From an uncultured Prevotellaceae bacterium (lineage in GTDB: Bacteria > Bacteroidota > Bacteroidia > Bacteroidales > Bacteroidaceae): DNA of 50,238 bases. The notes below the pieces were generated by a model. That model was not told the origin of the DNA and did not search any database. It worked only from the letters and a program-made list of their open reading frames with translations. The translations under genes were made by a program, and so were the position numbers. The stretch covers positions 1-50,238 of the forward strand of contig CACZDV010000021.1 of assembly GCA_902780025.1 (NCBI GenBank), read 5' to 3'. This document shows, piece after piece, positions 23,732-33,832 of this stretch; position 1 is the first letter of the stretch; every line of letters begins with the position of its first letter.

Positions 23732-24922
23732 ATGGACAATAGATATATGCAGCGCGGCGTGAGTGCCGCCAAGGAAGACGTACACAACGCCATTAAGAAT
23801 ATTGACAAGGGACTCTATCCGCAGGCTTTCTGCAAAATTATCCCCGACATACTTGGCGGCGACCCAGAGTATTGCAACATCATGCATGCCGACGGTGCAG
23901 GAACCAAGTCATCGCTGGCATACATGTACTGGAAAGAAACCGGCGACCTCAGCGTCTGGAAGGGCATCGCACAGGATGCCATCGTCATGAATACCGACGA
24001 CCTGCTTTGCGTGGGTGCTACAGACAATATCCTCGTATCGAGCACCATTGGACGCAACAAACTGCTGATTCCAGGTGAGGTTATCTCGGCCATCATCAAC
24101 GGAACCGACGAGCTGCTGCAGGAACTACGTGACATGGGCGTAGGAATATGGCCTACGGGTGGCGAAACGGCTGATGTCGGCGATCTGGTACGCACCATCA
24201 TTGTCGACTCCACCGTCACCTGCCGTATGCGCCGGGCTGACGTCATCGACAATGCCAACATCCGTCCTGGCGACGTCATCGTTGGACTATCCTCCACAGG
24301 ACAGGCCACCTACGAGAAACGCTACAACGGCGGTATGGGAAGCAATGGACTCACCTCGGCACGTCACGACGTCTTTGCCAAATATCTCGCAAAGAACTAT
24401 CCCGAAAGCTACGACCACGCTGTACCCGACGACCTCGTCTACAGCGGCAAGTACCGACTGACTGACAAGGTACCGTATGTTGACATATCATGTCAACAAC
24501 CAGAACTTCCCAACATGGGCCAGCTCGTCCTCTCACCCACACGCACCTACGCTCCAGTCATTAAGCGACTGCTTGACCAGTTGCGTCCCGAGATTCACGG
24601 TATGGTACATTGCACGGGTGGCGCACAGACCAAAGTACTCCACTTCGTAGGCGACAACTGCCGCGTCATCAAGGACAATATGTTCCCGGTACCCCCGCTG
24701 TTCCAGGCTATCCACGACTGCTCGCAGACAGACTGGCGCGAGATGTACCAGGTATTCAATATGGGGCACCGTATGGAAATCTATGTACGTCCGGAGGTGG
24801 CCGAGGAGGTCATTGCCGTTGCCAAATCGTTCAATATCGATGCTCAGGTAGTAGGACACATCGAGGAAGGTCCCCGTTCGCTGACTATCAAGAGCGAATA
24901 TGGAACGTTCGACTACAAATAA
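23732..24922 (+). CDS. purM: Phosphoribosylformylglycinamidine cyclo-ligase (AIR synthase)
   Basis: 396 residues from the ATG at 23732; an upstream TTG at 23699 would read the spacer. AIR synthase closes the imidazole ring with ATP. The HADGAGTKS segment (about 49-57), the NTDDLLCVGA block and GGETADVGDLV are typical of PurM, and the N-terminal YMQRGVSAAKEDVHNAI is the usual start of the Bacteroidetes form, longer than the 345-residue E. coli enzyme. Its stop and that of the DUF4956 gene converge with 3 bp between. Confidence 0.92.
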   Translation: MDNRYMQRGVSAAKEDVHNAIKNIDKGLYPQAFCKIIPDILGGDPEYCNIMHADGAGTKSSLAYMYWKETGDLSVWKGIAQDAIVMNTDDLLCVGATDNILVSSTIGRNKLLIPGEVISAIINGTDELLQELRDMGVGIWPTGGETADVGDLVRTIIVDSTVTCRMRRADVIDNANIRPGDVIVGLSSTGQATYEKRYNGGMGSNGLTSARHDVFAKYLAKNYPESYDHAVPDDLVYSGKYRLTDKVPYVDISCQQPELPNMGQLVLSPTRTYAPVIKRLLDQLRPEIHGMVHCTGGAQTKVLHFVGDNCRVIKDNMFPVPPLFQAIHDCSQTDWREMYQVFNMGHRMEIYVRPEVAEEVIAVAKSFNIDAQVVGHIEEGPRSLTIKSEYGTFDYK

Positions 24923-24925
24923 CCG

Positions 24926-25582
24926 TTAGAAGTCGGTCAGGTCGCTGTTCTTCAGCTTCAGTTTCGAGTTGGCAGGCGTCTGCAGTCCTTCGTAGACGAT
25001 GCGTACCATCGCCATATCGCGGATGAAGTCGACGGCTCCCACTTCCACCTTGATGATTCTCACGCCTAAGCGCTTCTCAAGATCGGCCTTCAGCTCGTCC
25101 TTCTTCTCGGGCACCACAAGCTCCATACGGTCGTACTGGATGTACTTCGTGGGCTTCGTCTTCAGCGTGGTCTCGAAAATCCAGACGGCAGCAAGGATAA
25201 TAAGATTGGTAAGAATCAGTTCGAACATGGGCACTCCCTCGGCAATGGCGTTCACCAGCGCCAGCGCGATGATGACAAACAAGTAAGTCATCTCACGCAC
25301 AGGCATAGCGTCGGTACGATAGCGCATAATGGAGAAGATGCCGAAGAGTCCGATACCGATACCCATCGAGGTCTTACCCTTCATATCCTCCAGCACAAAG
25401 ACCATGAAGAAGACAATGAAGAAGATGGCAATGGAAATAAGCATAAACGTGAAGCAGAACTCGCGGTGCTTACTCTTCTTGTAATACAAGCGGAAGATGA
25501 TGAACCACGTTACGACTAAGCTGATGAACAGTCGCACCAGCATCTGAGCAAAGCTCGGGGATAAATTTAAAAAATCAATCAT
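24926..25582 (-). CDS. DUF4956 membrane protein
   Basis: 218 residues. Four to five hydrophobic segments fall in about 12-30, 42-64, 72-86, 98-114 and 120-136, and a soluble C-terminal alpha/beta domain (about 145-218) begins at KYIQYDRMELV. The GIGIGLFGIFSIMRYRT stretch is typical of DUF4956. These proteins usually sit next to a VTC-domain gene, as here (43 bp away). The pair is thought to handle a polyphosphate-related or polyanionic product at the membrane; the actual role is unknown. Confidence 0.85.
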   Translation of the reverse strand: MIDFLNLSPSFAQMLVRLFISLVVTWFIIFRLYYKKSKHREFCFTFMLISIAIFFIVFFMVFVLEDMKGKTSMGIGIGLFGIFSIMRYRTDAMPVREMTYLFVIIALALVNAIAEGVPMFELILTNLIILAAVWIFETTLKTKPTKYIQYDRMELVVPEKKDELKADLEKRLGVRIIKVEVGAVDFIRDMAMVRIVYEGLQTPANSKLKLKNSDLTDF

Positions 25583-25624
25583 ATTAATTTTGAGTTTTAA
25601 GAATTGACGTTAGAATTAAATCTG

Positions 25625-26401
25625 TTATTTCTTCACTAACAAGCGCTCTATGTCATGAACCTTAGGCTTCATGCGGTTGCAATGAAGCTGGCAGTTGGTA
25701 AGCGCAGAACCAATGACATATTTGGAGAAACCATGAGGCTTGATACGCAAGTCGCGGAGCATACGCAGGATGGGTGAAGGCACCAGTCCGTCGCGCTTCA
25801 ACTCGATGATAACGATATCATCCATAGAGCGGTCGGTATTGGTTGCCACATTATGGAAACGCAGGTTGGTGTCGATAGTCAGACGTTCGGTCTTACCTTT
25901 GTTCACCAGCGTGATACGGCTGAAACGGTTCTCCAACTGACGGCTCAGGATCCGTGGATCATAGCGCAAGTTGGTACTCAGGAACTCTGTGAATGTTGAT
26001 TCGAGCAGGTTGAAGGCAGAGTTGTCGTCTGGATTGAAGTCGTCGAGCGCAACGCGCTTTTTCTTCGTACGCCCACGATTGTTCTTGGTTTTCACCTCAA
26101 GGAAGTTCAGGTGGGAGTCGACATAAGAACGCACACGCAGCTTCTGACGGTTAGTGTGACCAGTCTCATGAACAGTATACATATTGCAGTCGGGCGTGTC
26201 GAAATAGACGGTATAGTAAGCTGCAATACGCTGTCCATCAATGTCCTGCGCGAAATAGTCGTCCCGCGCCATCGCGAGCAGACGCTCCAGCATAGGACGT
26301 GTAGTGACAAACTTGGTGTCAGTACGATTCATTAGCCGGATGCCGCTCATCTCGTCGAGCGTAATGGGGTCAAACTGTTTTAGGATTTCTTCCATAATCA
26401 T
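25625..26401 (-). CDS. VTC-domain protein, polyphosphate polymerase-like
   Basis: 258 residues (an ATG two codons downstream is an equally good start). The VTC catalytic tunnel fold of the CYTH/TTM superfamily is indicated by NRTDTKFVTTRPML (about 25-38), YFDTPDCNMY, the basic strand KLRVRSY, FLEVKTKNNRGRTKKKRV and a late VIIELKRDG; these supply the Arg, Lys and Glu residues lining the tunnel. In yeast the VTC domain makes polyphosphate from ATP. The start follows the stop of the GH2 gene directly, so it belongs to the glycan operon, and DUF4956 follows. Confidence 0.85.
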   Translation of the reverse strand: MIMEEILKQFDPITLDEMSGIRLMNRTDTKFVTTRPMLERLLAMARDDYFAQDIDGQRIAAYYTVYFDTPDCNMYTVHETGHTNRQKLRVRSYVDSHLNFLEVKTKNNRGRTKKKRVALDDFNPDDNSAFNLLESTFTEFLSTNLRYDPRILSRQLENRFSRITLVNKGKTERLTIDTNLRFHNVATNTDRSMDDIVIIELKRDGLVPSPILRMLRDLRIKPHGFSKYVIGSALTNCQLHCNRMKPKVHDIERLLVKK

Positions 26402-29146
26402 CTATTTTAGTTTTGGTTTCAGTTCGTCAGGCGAGTCGTTGGTGAACATGTTCACGGCCGGAGCCTGCTTGGTAAAGAAGTGGGTGACTTGCTCAGGCGT
26501 CAACTTGAGACTGGGCTTGAAGTCATTGCTCTTCATATAGTCAAGGATAGCGGTACGCATCTGGCGAGCCACGTGACGATGATTGAGGTCGCCAGCGATG
26601 TCCATCGTTGTCATCAGTAGACGTCCCTTACCCACATAAGCCTCAATGAGCATACCCAGTTTACGAGATACGTGCCACGTGTCGATAGGCTGTATGGGTG
26701 ACTGGTAGTCACGGGGTAGTTCCATGAGGTTCATCACCTGAGCACGGTTCAGCAACTCCCACCAGTTGAGGTTCGACCACGAGTCGGTGGGGAAGCCATG
26801 CTTGAACAGTGGATACGAGGTGTCGATGTAGGCACCTGTGGTGTGAGGTGGTCGCATCTTGAACCACGAGGTGTTCCAGAATACAGGCAGATAATGCTGC
26901 ACTACGTCGCTGCCCAGCTTCACCTTGCCGGCAGCAGTCAACAGCACGGTCTTCCCTTGCTTCAACAAGGTAAGTGCCTTCTGGTAGTCATGGGTCTCTA
27001 TGACTGACTGGGCAGAGCCCGCAATCTCAGGCTTTACCTTTGGTTCAGGATACACCCAGAAATCCCAATGGTTCTTGAAATTCTTGGAGAACTGCACGTG
27101 AAGTGTCAGCTTGACAGGAGCCGCCACCTGGTCAAGAGCCATTTCAACGGTACCTAATGGATGGTTCTTGCCTAAGGGGATTTCAGTTGTTGACAGTACG
27201 CCGTCCTTCACGATAAGCCCGCTGTCGTTAGTGATATAATAGGTAGCTTTGGCCTCCGTCACCTTGTTCCTGAAAGCATTATAAGCCTCTACAGGCACAC
27301 GGAGGGTGTCACCTGTAGTGTAGACGAAGCGTGGGAAACGGGCAAGAGGAACCAGATAGTTGCTGAACTCGTTCCAATCGTTGTCGGTCGTATATCCTTT
27401 TTCACGCCAGAAGACGTTAAGAGGACCTACCAACGCTGTTCCCTGACCGCTATAGTCGTTCAAACTAAGCAACTGGAATCCAGCGTAGTCCTTGGTACGG
27501 AGGTTGCGTTCTATCTCATATTTATAGCAAAGCGTCTGGAGTTTTCCGCTGGCCATCAGGAACTTTTCAGCCATCTGCTCCATACCGTTGTCATGTAGCA
27601 AATCGCGAAAGATTTCAAAGTTGCAAGCCTTATAGACACCAGTATACTGCGGTATTTCCTTGAAGTCCGGGAATGCACACCATTGTCCCTGCTCGTGGGC
27701 AATGATGGGTGTATTGTTAGGCCCCGGTCCTTTATAGTTGCGTGGGAACTCAATCTGTCTGTAATAGTCGTCATCGCTACTGGGAGCGTGGCTGTCCCAG
27801 TCAAGACCTCGGGCACCGCCTTTGACATGATACTCCGAACCGTTGTCCCATGCCCAGCCACCACCAACGGAAGCGCCACAATATACTTTCGTTGAATCAT
27901 AGTCATGCATCTGCTTCACCCAGTCATTGCAATAGTTCACCCAGTCACCGGCCGGCTCATTGCCAGCCGCCATCATGATAAAGGAAGGATGGTGTCCGAA
28001 CTCATCAACAATGCGCTTTGACTCTTCCTGCAGATATTGGTCAACGGTCTGTCCGCGACGAAGCTTCACGCCGTGGTTAGGCCATGAAGGTCCTTCGGGC
28101 TGCAGATAGATGCCCAAACGGTCGGCAGCAGCAAAGGCAGCCTCAGGAGGACAATAGGAATGGAAGCGCACATGGTTAAGGCCGTATTCCTTGATTTTGC
28201 GGAAAATGCGAAACCACTCTTCTTCATCAGTTGGCGGATAGCCAGTCTCTGGAAAACAGCAGTTCTCAACGGTGCCACGCAGGTATAGCGGACGACCATT
28301 AATATAGAGTTGGCGACCCTTGACACTGACTTCGCGCAATCCGAACGTCACAGGTACATCCCACCCTTTGTAACTGATAACCTGCGTGAAAAGGTGAGGG
28401 TTGAACTCATCCCACAGCTGAGCATTGGGAATTATCTTGGCACGATAGGTATATTCATTGATGATGATATCGACAGATCCTTCTGCCAGATGAGTAATAA
28501 CCTTCTTGCGCCAGATATTAATACCTGCCTGCAACTCAATGCGACCTGTGATTCCATTCCAGTTGCCTTGTGTCTGGTCGGTAACGGAATGGGAATCCTG
28601 TCCCACACAGACGTTCTCAATACCATTATAAACACGAATGGCTATCTCGTTTGTCTCGCCAGGAAGAAGAAGGCTTGTAATGTTATAACGATGGGGAGTT
28701 GACAACGACATCTGATGACCAGCCTCTACGCCATTCACGTAGACGGTAGTCTCAATATGCGGACGCTCAAGATACAACCATATACTATCGCCCTTCCACT
28801 TCTCTGGCACATAGACAAAGCGTCTATACCAGGCATTTCCAACATAATGACGTTCTGGTGTCAGGAAAAAAGGGAACTTCATCTGACCCTCTACACGGTA
28901 CTTTTCCATGTAAGGATTGAAATAGAAGCTGGAATCATAAAGAGAGCCCGTCCATCGGGTGTTCACTGAGACAGGATCACCCTTACCATTTGTCAGCATA
29001 GAGCCTGGCAGCATCACATAGTCTCCATCGTAACGGGCAGAGTCGCCAACGGCAAAGTCCCAGGAGCCAGCCAGACTCAGAATATCCTGAGCTTGGGTAT
29101 AACTGAAACCCAGTATAAGACAGGTATATAAGAGTATTTTCCTCAT
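26402..29146 (-). CDS. GH2 family glycoside hydrolase, secreted
   Basis: 914 residues from the ATG at 29146, which starts a Sec signal (MRKILLYTCLILGFSYTQAQ); an ATG 12 bp earlier overlaps the upstream gene. A sugar-binding jelly roll (about 30-210) with WYRRFVYVPEKW and VYVNGVEAG, an Ig-like domain, then the TIM barrel starting at LYINGRPLYLRGT. Acid/base Glu in AAGNEPAGDW (near 396), nucleophile Glu in IIAHEQGQW (near 483), and a long C-terminal region (about 600-914). The AHEQGQW surroundings differ from classical beta-galactosidases, so the substrate is open. It follows the GH28-GH43 gene by 1 bp. Confidence 0.88.
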   Translation of the reverse strand: MRKILLYTCLILGFSYTQAQDILSLAGSWDFAVGDSARYDGDYVMLPGSMLTNGKGDPVSVNTRWTGSLYDSSFYFNPYMEKYRVEGQMKFPFFLTPERHYVGNAWYRRFVYVPEKWKGDSIWLYLERPHIETTVYVNGVEAGHQMSLSTPHRYNITSLLLPGETNEIAIRVYNGIENVCVGQDSHSVTDQTQGNWNGITGRIELQAGINIWRKKVITHLAEGSVDIIINEYTYRAKIIPNAQLWDEFNPHLFTQVISYKGWDVPVTFGLREVSVKGRQLYINGRPLYLRGTVENCCFPETGYPPTDEEEWFRIFRKIKEYGLNHVRFHSYCPPEAAFAAADRLGIYLQPEGPSWPNHGVKLRRGQTVDQYLQEESKRIVDEFGHHPSFIMMAAGNEPAGDWVNYCNDWVKQMHDYDSTKVYCGASVGGGWAWDNGSEYHVKGGARGLDWDSHAPSSDDDYYRQIEFPRNYKGPGPNNTPIIAHEQGQWCAFPDFKEIPQYTGVYKACNFEIFRDLLHDNGMEQMAEKFLMASGKLQTLCYKYEIERNLRTKDYAGFQLLSLNDYSGQGTALVGPLNVFWREKGYTTDNDWNEFSNYLVPLARFPRFVYTTGDTLRVPVEAYNAFRNKVTEAKATYYITNDSGLIVKDGVLSTTEIPLGKNHPLGTVEMALDQVAAPVKLTLHVQFSKNFKNHWDFWVYPEPKVKPEIAGSAQSVIETHDYQKALTLLKQGKTVLLTAAGKVKLGSDVVQHYLPVFWNTSWFKMRPPHTTGAYIDTSYPLFKHGFPTDSWSNLNWWELLNRAQVMNLMELPRDYQSPIQPIDTWHVSRKLGMLIEAYVGKGRLLMTTMDIAGDLNHRHVARQMRTAILDYMKSNDFKPSLKLTPEQVTHFFTKQAPAVNMFTNDSPDELKPKLK

Positions 29147-29147
29147 A

Positions 29148-32003
29148 TCATTCAACATTCTTCATTCTAAAGTAATCAAACTGCGCTGTTCCCTTATCAC
29201 CATAGCAATAGAGTCCGACTCGGATACCTTTCCAGTAACCACCACGCATGGCAAACGGCTCACCACCAGGCTCGTATGTCACACCGTCCGTGCTGTAGAA
29301 GAACTGGTGGGAGTTGTTGAGACAATCATTATCCACACGCAAGTAAAGCTCTTTAAACGTTCCTAGTTTGACAATTGTCTTAACACCTCCGACCTCAATA
29401 TAGACGCCCTCAGGACAAAGCCCAATGCCCCTAAACTGTTTGCCAATACAGAACAAGCCCGCACGGCATGAACCTTTGGCTGTCAGTCGGGTAGTCGACT
29501 CACTGTGGTAACCGACAACCTTTTGCGTTAGCATATTATGACTGGCTTTCAGACTGTCTGCAGGGAGTGCTTTCAATGTCAGCCATCCCTTACGATTGGT
29601 CAGGTTCCAATGGCTATCTACGGGGTTATGGTTCCACTGCCATTGCAATCCCAGTTGCAAACCGTTGAATTCATCATCAGTAAGAAGTGGTTCAGAACGA
29701 TGACTGGAAATAGGTTTCTGCCACACACTGACAGGTTCGCCCACGCCATTGCCGTCATAGTCAACACCCATCAGAGGCCAACCATCCTCCCAGCGAGCGG
29801 GCTGCAAATGGACGACACGTCCTAAAACTGGTGTCTCTTGGAAATGATAGAACCACCAACTGCCGTCAGGGGCATCTACCAATGCTCCCTGATGAGGGCC
29901 ATTGACAATAGTCGAGCCTTGTTCAAGCACCACACGACGCTCATAGGGGCCATAGATGTTGCGCGAACGCAGTACCGTCTGCCATCCCTGCCCTACTCCG
30001 CCTTCGGGAATAATCAAGTAGTAATAGCCATTTCGCTTCAGCCATTTCGTACCTTCAGCCACAGGACCAGTATAGACCGTCACACCCTCGTCAAGCAACT
30101 GACGGCCATCGGTCGACATCTTGTGGACTATGATAGGACCAGCCCCATGACAACTACGTCCCAAATAAGCTTGCCCATCATCATCCCACAGCGGACAGGG
30201 GTCTTCCCACTTCTCAACACGCTTTACCAAGTGTAACGGAGACCAAGGTCCTCGGGCATCGGTGGCCGTTGACATATAAAGGCCCTCATGGGGGGTACAG
30301 AAGTAAACATAGAAACGTCCATCGTGATAGCGGATGGCTGGAGCCCAGGAACCACCAGCATAACGTTGGTTGTTGTCCCATCCTGGTTCGTCAAAGCGGT
30401 GGTATATCTGGCTCACATACTGCCAGTTCACCATATCGTCAGATTCAAGGACTTGCATGCCGAGAAAATGGAAGTCGGAGGCTACCATGTAATATTTTTG
30501 TCCCACGCGAATTACGTCTGGATCAGAGAAGTCGGCATTCAAGACGGGATTGGCGAAGGTGCCGTCGCCTTGATCGCCCCATGCAGGCATATCATCATCT
30601 GCATCATCGCGAACATAAATCGGACGGACATCTGGCTCGTCTGTCGTAATACTGATATTCTTAAAATAAACATGATGAGCATGACGCAAGTAAAATCCTT
30701 TGGCAGGGAGATTTCCCCACATAGTAGCCTCGGGATAGCTGCGTTCCTTCTCGTCTTTCAAACTATCGGCAATAGCTGGCAATTGTTCTGCAGTCACACC
30801 ACCACGATGGTGCAGCGTAACATTCTCAATCCAGACATTCTTCACTCGGTGTCCAGGAAGTCCCGTGATGGAACAGCCTGTACTCCCTGCATTACGGATA
30901 TCAATGTTGCTCAAGTGTATGCCACGTATGCTACCCACATGATCAATAGGAATCAATGCTCCGATGGTATCGTCATTTCCATTACCACTCAGTTGTTTTT
31001 GTTTGCCATTTTTGAACATATAACCTCGTCCGCGATTACCCAACCGGATGAAAATAGGCGACTCAGTACCTTCCACCTTGAAGTCATTTAACGTGACGTT
31101 TTCCATCACGCCACCATCGACAATTTCCAATGAGATAGCTGACGAGCCCCGCCACTGGCCAAAGAACTTTTCCTGCTGATTGGCGCTCGGCTTTACGACA
31201 ATGCCCGTAATGTAGATATTGCGAAAACCACCATTGGTTTCCGTTCCTAACTTCACAGCATTACAGTGGCTTGACACCACGCAGTTGCTGATATGTACAT
31301 TTTCACACAATCTGGGCGATGTTGACTTCAGCGTGATAGCGTCATCATCAGAGTCGGCCTCAACATTTCTTACCGTCACCTCGTGACAGCCGTCTATATC
31401 CAGCGCATCGTTATTATAGTTATTGCGGTTTACCACCTTGATGCCTTCAATCGTTACTCGGTCACAAGCCAAGTAGTGCTGCATCCAGCAACCGCTGTTT
31501 CGTAACGTCACATCACGCACGATGATATCATTGCTCTGAATGAAACGTAGCAGATGAGGACGTGTAATACCCTCGTCGTTCCACGACATCTTTTTGAAAG
31601 CGCGACCTCGCCCGTCAATGGTACCATGACCGCTGATAGTCACATTCCGTACGCCGTCAGCATAAATAAGCTGGATAGTCGTTGTCTGTGTACGAAGAGA
31701 TACATAGTCCGACTTCATAGGCTGGTAGTCCTCCAATCGTGTACTACCGTAGAGCGTAGCCCCTTCTTCCAGGTACAGATGAACATTGCTCTTGAGTACG
31801 ATAGAGCCTGTCTTGTAGCTACCTGAAGGTACCACTACCCTACCGCCACCTGCAGCCGCACATTCGTCGACAGCACGTTGCAGAGCTGCAGTCGAGAGCA
31901 CCGTTGTGTCGGCCTTCGCGCCGTATGTCACGATGTTATAGTCAGCAGCACCAGCCAGGAGGGAGGTCAGGCAGAAACAGCAAGACAGAAGGACATTTCT
32001 CAT
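29148..32003 (-). CDS. Fused GH28 polygalacturonase-like and GH43 enzyme, secreted
   Basis: 951 residues with a Sec signal at about 1-20. Residues about 22-470 form a right-handed beta-helix of the GH28 type, with NNDALDIDGC, DSDDDAITLK and SHCNAVKLGTE at the places of the catalytic aspartates. Residues about 480-790 are a GH43 five-bladed propeller: base Asp in NADFSDPDVI (near 493), pKa-modulating Asp in WEDPCPLWDDD, acid Glu in VAEGTKWL (near 650). A beta-sandwich typical of GH43 xylosidases follows (about 800-951). One polypeptide could thus cut a galacturonan backbone and remove xylose or arabinose branches. It lies 20 bp after the GH2 beta-glucuronidase gene. Confidence 0.9.
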   Translation of the reverse strand: MRNVLLSCCFCLTSLLAGAADYNIVTYGAKADTTVLSTAALQRAVDECAAAGGGRVVVPSGSYKTGSIVLKSNVHLYLEEGATLYGSTRLEDYQPMKSDYVSLRTQTTTIQLIYADGVRNVTISGHGTIDGRGRAFKKMSWNDEGITRPHLLRFIQSNDIIVRDVTLRNSGCWMQHYLACDRVTIEGIKVVNRNNYNNDALDIDGCHEVTVRNVEADSDDDAITLKSTSPRLCENVHISNCVVSSHCNAVKLGTETNGGFRNIYITGIVVKPSANQQEKFFGQWRGSSAISLEIVDGGVMENVTLNDFKVEGTESPIFIRLGNRGRGYMFKNGKQKQLSGNGNDDTIGALIPIDHVGSIRGIHLSNIDIRNAGSTGCSITGLPGHRVKNVWIENVTLHHRGGVTAEQLPAIADSLKDEKERSYPEATMWGNLPAKGFYLRHAHHVYFKNISITTDEPDVRPIYVRDDADDDMPAWGDQGDGTFANPVLNADFSDPDVIRVGQKYYMVASDFHFLGMQVLESDDMVNWQYVSQIYHRFDEPGWDNNQRYAGGSWAPAIRYHDGRFYVYFCTPHEGLYMSTATDARGPWSPLHLVKRVEKWEDPCPLWDDDGQAYLGRSCHGAGPIIVHKMSTDGRQLLDEGVTVYTGPVAEGTKWLKRNGYYYLIIPEGGVGQGWQTVLRSRNIYGPYERRVVLEQGSTIVNGPHQGALVDAPDGSWWFYHFQETPVLGRVVHLQPARWEDGWPLMGVDYDGNGVGEPVSVWQKPISSHRSEPLLTDDEFNGLQLGLQWQWNHNPVDSHWNLTNRKGWLTLKALPADSLKASHNMLTQKVVGYHSESTTRLTAKGSCRAGLFCIGKQFRGIGLCPEGVYIEVGGVKTIVKLGTFKELYLRVDNDCLNNSHQFFYSTDGVTYEPGGEPFAMRGGYWKGIRVGLYCYGDKGTAQFDYFRMKNVE

Positions 32004-32023
32004 TCTTTCATTTTATCAATCTG

Positions 32024-33811
32024 TCATTTGCCTTCATACCATTTTTTCATGATATAGAAGGCTTTTTTCTTCTCACCTTTGTCGCTAAATAATCCCTTAC
32101 GATTGTAGTAGTCCTGAATACCATCGAGCACACGACGGGGAGAACGGAAGTCTTTCAATATCCAAGGTGTCGTACCACAAAGACCGTCAATCTTGTCGAG
32201 CATCGCCGTATTCTCAATATAGAGGTTCTCCTGGAACTCTTCCGTCCAACGCTGGTTCTTTGCTCCATGCAGACCGTACCTTGCCCCGCCGCCAAACTCG
32301 CTGACGATGACAGGTTTGTCATAGGGAATCTCCCATTCCATCTTCGGAGCATCATTCACATCACGATACCAGCCGATATACTGATTGAACGATACCACAT
32401 CAACATATTCATGCATATTATCACGCAGGCGGTTCTTGTAGTTTGAAGCCCCCGTCACCTCCATCGCCATCGAGATAAGGCGTGTGGAGTCGAGACTACG
32501 GGCATACTGTACCAAACGGCCCAGGAACTGGTCGCGCTCCTTGGAGTGCGGTGTCTCGTTGGCAATACTCCAGATGATAACGTTGGCACGGTTCTGGTCA
32601 CGGCGTATCATATCGGTCAGCTGACGTTGGGCGTTCTCATAGGTAGCCTTGTTTGTCCAGGCAATAGTCCAGTAACAAGGAATCTCGCTCCAAACCATCA
32701 TTCCCATGCGTTCTGCTTCGCGAACGGCATACTCATTATGCGGATAATGAGCCAGACGTACAAAGTTACATCCCATCTCCTTCGCCCAGCTAAGTAGCGT
32801 GTGGGCATCTTCTGTCGAATTGGCTCGGCCGCCACCATTAGGCTTCTCTTCATGGATACTCACTCCTTTCAAGAACACAGGCTTGCCATTCAACAATATC
32901 TGCTTCCCGCGTGTTTCGATAGTACGGAAACCTACCTCATCATTGAGCGTCGTTTCACCACACCGTATCTCCACCTTATATAATTTCGGTGTCTCCGGAC
33001 TCCATAACACAGGCTTAGCCTTCATTTCAATAGAGGCTGTTCCGTCAGCAGACGTTGTTAACGTTTTCTTGATTTTCAGTTCGGGAATCGTCAGCGTCAC
33101 CTCACGATTCGCTTCGGCCTTATTCAGTTTCACGCTGAACGACACCCGCCGTCCTTCAAGACTGGCCAACTGAAGACGATAGTTCTCCACGTACACCGGT
33201 TCAACATCCACCAACAATACGTCACGCGTAATACCACCATAATTCCACCAGTCGAAAATCTGCGTCGGCACATCCTCAGCATGACGTTTGTTATCCACCT
33301 TTACGATAATCACATTCTCACCGTCCTTCAACTTGTCAGTCACATCGTAGTTAAACGGCGTAAAGCCACCCACATGGTGACCCACCTCGCGAGTGTTCAC
33401 CCATACACGACAGTCATAGTTCACCGCACCGAAATAGAGCAGCGTCCTGTGGTTCTCTTGTTTCTGATAATTGAACGACTTTTTGAACCACACGGTACCT
33501 TCGTAGAAAAACAGCCTTTCGTCCTGAGTGTTCCAGTCGCCAGGAACGTTCATCGTCGCAGCCTTGTCGAAATCGTACTCTATCAAATCCTCCGGACGTT
33601 GCGGCTTGGCATTCTGGAAGAATCCCCAGCGCGTGGGATTCATGCGGTAGTCGTAGTAACCCTCCTCCTGCACGTCGATAATGTAATTCCACTTACCGTT
33701 CAGAGAAACAGTATTACGGCCAAGAACATTGGCCACTTGTGGCACTTCCTGTGCCCCTGCCGACAAAGCAATAGTTGTCAGCATCATGATTGTTGTCAGT
33801 AGCTTTTTCAT
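32024..33811 (-). CDS. GH2 beta-glucuronidase, secreted
   Basis: 595 residues from the ATG at 33811 (signal MKKLLTTIMMLTTIALSAGA). Jelly-roll sugar-binding domain with WFKKSFNY and VWVNTREVGHHVGGFTPF, an Ig-like domain, then the barrel. Acid/base Glu in WSIANET (near 420) and nucleophile in VSEFGGGA (near 505). Near the C-terminus YNRKGLFSD carries Asn570-x-Lys572, the NxK motif that binds the glucuronic acid carboxylate in beta-glucuronidases, followed by the usual KKKAFY. This makes a glucuronidase (or galacturonidase) much more likely than a beta-galactosidase. First gene of a five-gene operon. Confidence 0.88.
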   Translation of the reverse strand: MKKLLTTIMMLTTIALSAGAQEVPQVANVLGRNTVSLNGKWNYIIDVQEEGYYDYRMNPTRWGFFQNAKPQRPEDLIEYDFDKAATMNVPGDWNTQDERLFFYEGTVWFKKSFNYQKQENHRTLLYFGAVNYDCRVWVNTREVGHHVGGFTPFNYDVTDKLKDGENVIIVKVDNKRHAEDVPTQIFDWWNYGGITRDVLLVDVEPVYVENYRLQLASLEGRRVSFSVKLNKAEANREVTLTIPELKIKKTLTTSADGTASIEMKAKPVLWSPETPKLYKVEIRCGETTLNDEVGFRTIETRGKQILLNGKPVFLKGVSIHEEKPNGGGRANSTEDAHTLLSWAKEMGCNFVRLAHYPHNEYAVREAERMGMMVWSEIPCYWTIAWTNKATYENAQRQLTDMIRRDQNRANVIIWSIANETPHSKERDQFLGRLVQYARSLDSTRLISMAMEVTGASNYKNRLRDNMHEYVDVVSFNQYIGWYRDVNDAPKMEWEIPYDKPVIVSEFGGGARYGLHGAKNQRWTEEFQENLYIENTAMLDKIDGLCGTTPWILKDFRSPRRVLDGIQDYYNRKGLFSDKGEKKKAFYIMKKWYEGK

Positions 33812-33832
33812 GTTTGTTATTGGTTGATGCTG

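Noticed and set aside
24926-33811. Complete polysaccharide utilisation locus
   Set aside because: No SusC/SusD pair or surface glycan-binding protein is present; only the hydrolase part is seen.
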